A stretch of 7,009 nt of DNA, from contig JAUIEL010000382.1 of the NCBI GenBank assembly GCA_030428825.1, forward strand, positions 1 to 7,009, written 5' to 3'. Each line of letters begins with the position of its first letter. Positions within the stretch are counted from its first letter, which is position 1. The DNA is from a bacterium (GTDB lineage Bacteria; Planctomycetota; B15-G4; JADJEK01). A program made the translations under genes and the position numbers. Shown here piece after piece: positions 6,615-7,009 of the stretch. The notes beneath the pieces are model-generated. The model was not told the origin of the DNA. It saw nothing but the letters and a program-made list of their open reading frames with translations, and did not search any database.

Positions 6615-6929
6615 GATAGCTCGCTCCCGCGCGGCCCCGACGAAAGGGAAGACGGCGGATTCGTCGGCGGGTGACGTCGACGCCGAACCCGAGGTTTCGA
6701 ATGCGCCGACGAGAACGCGGGATCCCCTCCCGAACTCGCCGGTACGGTTCCGTCGGCTGGGACACCGCATGCGCGAAGCGTCCGACGGCGAGGTCGCGAA
6801 GAACGTGCGATCGGGCGAGACAGACGCGTCTTGCGCGCTCGTGCGCCGTCACGCCACGGCCCCCTCCTCGCACTCGACTCGGCGCCCACGTCGCGATCGC
6901 CGCGGCGACGGTCGTCCGACGCCGAGAAG
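6615..6929. other. 315-base stretch without a convincing gene, between two Uma2 copies
   Basis: Open frames cross this stretch on the minus strand (for example the frame continuing from the Uma2 gene up to 6770, and an Arg-rich frame at 6611-6889). Their translations are low-complexity Arg/Ser/Pro-rich sequence without domain character, so I do not call genes. It should hold the promoter of the Uma2 gene at 6045-6614, though no clear -35/-10 pair was found. Near its right end, just downstream of the second Uma2 stop on the minus strand, lies a 12-base perfect palindrome, tcgccgcggcga (6897-6908). It is nested in overlapping six-base arms cgtcgc/gcgacg (6889-6894 and 6905-6910). This could be a weak hairpin, but there is no T-run to make it a standard terminator. 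No tRNA or insertion-sequence ends were recognised. Confidence 0.5.
6624..6628 (-). promoter_or_regulatory. Ribosome binding site favouring the start at 6614
   Basis: GGGAG on the reverse strand lies nine bases before the ATG at 6614 and eighteen before the ATG at 6605. This favours the first of the two nearby starts of the Uma2 gene. Confidence 0.45.
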
Positions 6930-7009
6930 TCAGACCCGGAAGAGCTCGTCGATCGGGACCTCGAACCCCGGCAGCACGACCTCGCTCCGGACCGCCCCCT
7001 CGGAGACCG
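6930..7009 (-). CDS. Second Uma2 family gene, only the last 25 codons visible (N-terminus beyond right edge)
   Basis: The last 80 bases are identical, base for base, to 6045-6124, the 3' end of the complete Uma2 gene on the same strand. They encode the same 25 C-terminal residues (ending PIDELFRV) and the TGA stop (reverse complement of tca at 6930-6932). It is therefore most simply the end of a tandem second copy running off the right edge. The visible part lacks all active-site residues, so whether this copy is intact cannot be judged. An assembly artefact at a contig end is the main alternative. Confidence 0.6.
   Translation of the reverse strand, partial: VSEGAVRSEVVLPGFEVPIDELFRV
6930..7009 (-). 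repeat. Direct repeat, right copy (80 bases, identical to 6045-6124)
   Basis: It has the same orientation as the left copy, 885 bases further along, and is cut off by the window edge. The region just outside the stop codon shares no obvious similarity with that of the left copy, so the identity is confined to coding sequence as far as can be seen. Confidence 0.95.

Noticed and set aside
4655..6616. Plus-strand frame of 653 codons overlapping the propeller and Uma2 genes
   Set aside because: It is Arg/Pro-rich low complexity in the wrong frame for both well-supported genes.
6615..6770. 52-residue N-terminal extension of the Uma2 protein
   Set aside because: Uma2 proteins normally begin close to the WTYADY motif. 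The extension has no matching family sequence, and the ATG at 6614 has a ribosome binding site.
6611..6889. Minus-strand frame of 92 residues upstream of the Uma2 gene
   Set aside because: The translation is Arg/Ser/Pro-rich without hydrophobic core or motif, and no ribosome binding site was noted.

Overview
The window is very GC-rich DNA (about 70% by eye) whose codons favour G or C in the third position. The best guess for its source is Planctomycetota, or another lineage rich in large surface and redox proteins such as Acidobacteriota, Myxococcota or candidate Eisenbacteria. The clues are a multihaem cytochrome–TPR protein paired with an FG-GAP/ASPIC-UnbV (CRTAC1-type) protein, Uma2 nucleases, and a secreted protein of a Gly/Pro-rich repeat style that I associate with Planctomycetota. 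This placement is inference; there is no rRNA or other marker gene here.

Layout. Positions 1-1218 hold two minus-strand genes for exported proteins. One is a secreted protein (1-665) whose C-terminal end lies beyond the left edge. The other is a 142-residue protein of unknown function with a signal peptide (790-1218). A 126-bp divergent gap leads to a plus-strand pair at 1345-6029. The first gene of the pair encodes a 936-residue membrane protein. It has five predicted transmembrane helices carrying two pairs of histidines suited to two b haems, then five CxxCH c-haem sites, a probable beta-rich domain and a TPR tail. The second gene starts on a GTG inside the stop codon of the first (GTGA overlap). 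It encodes a 625-residue membrane-anchored FG-GAP beta-propeller with a C-terminal ASPIC/UnbV domain. Positions 6045-6614 carry a convergent minus-strand Uma2-family (DUF820, PD-(D/E)XK fold) gene. After a 315-bp stretch with no convincing gene, the last 80 bases repeat the 3' end of that Uma2 gene exactly, so a second copy appears to run off the right edge.

How the genes may work together. Topology rules place the c haems, the TPR tail and the propeller on the outer face of the cytoplasmic membrane. The overlapping genes would then give a membrane-tethered pair: a quinone- or membrane-linked electron carrier and a calcium-binding scaffold or partner. The electron donor and acceptor cannot be read from the sequence. 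The exported proteins on the left and the Uma2 genes on the right show no evident link to the pair.

The two observations most worth checking are the b-haem/c-haem/TPR fusion coupled to the tethered propeller, and the perfect Uma2 repeat, whose identity ends one base beyond the stop codon.
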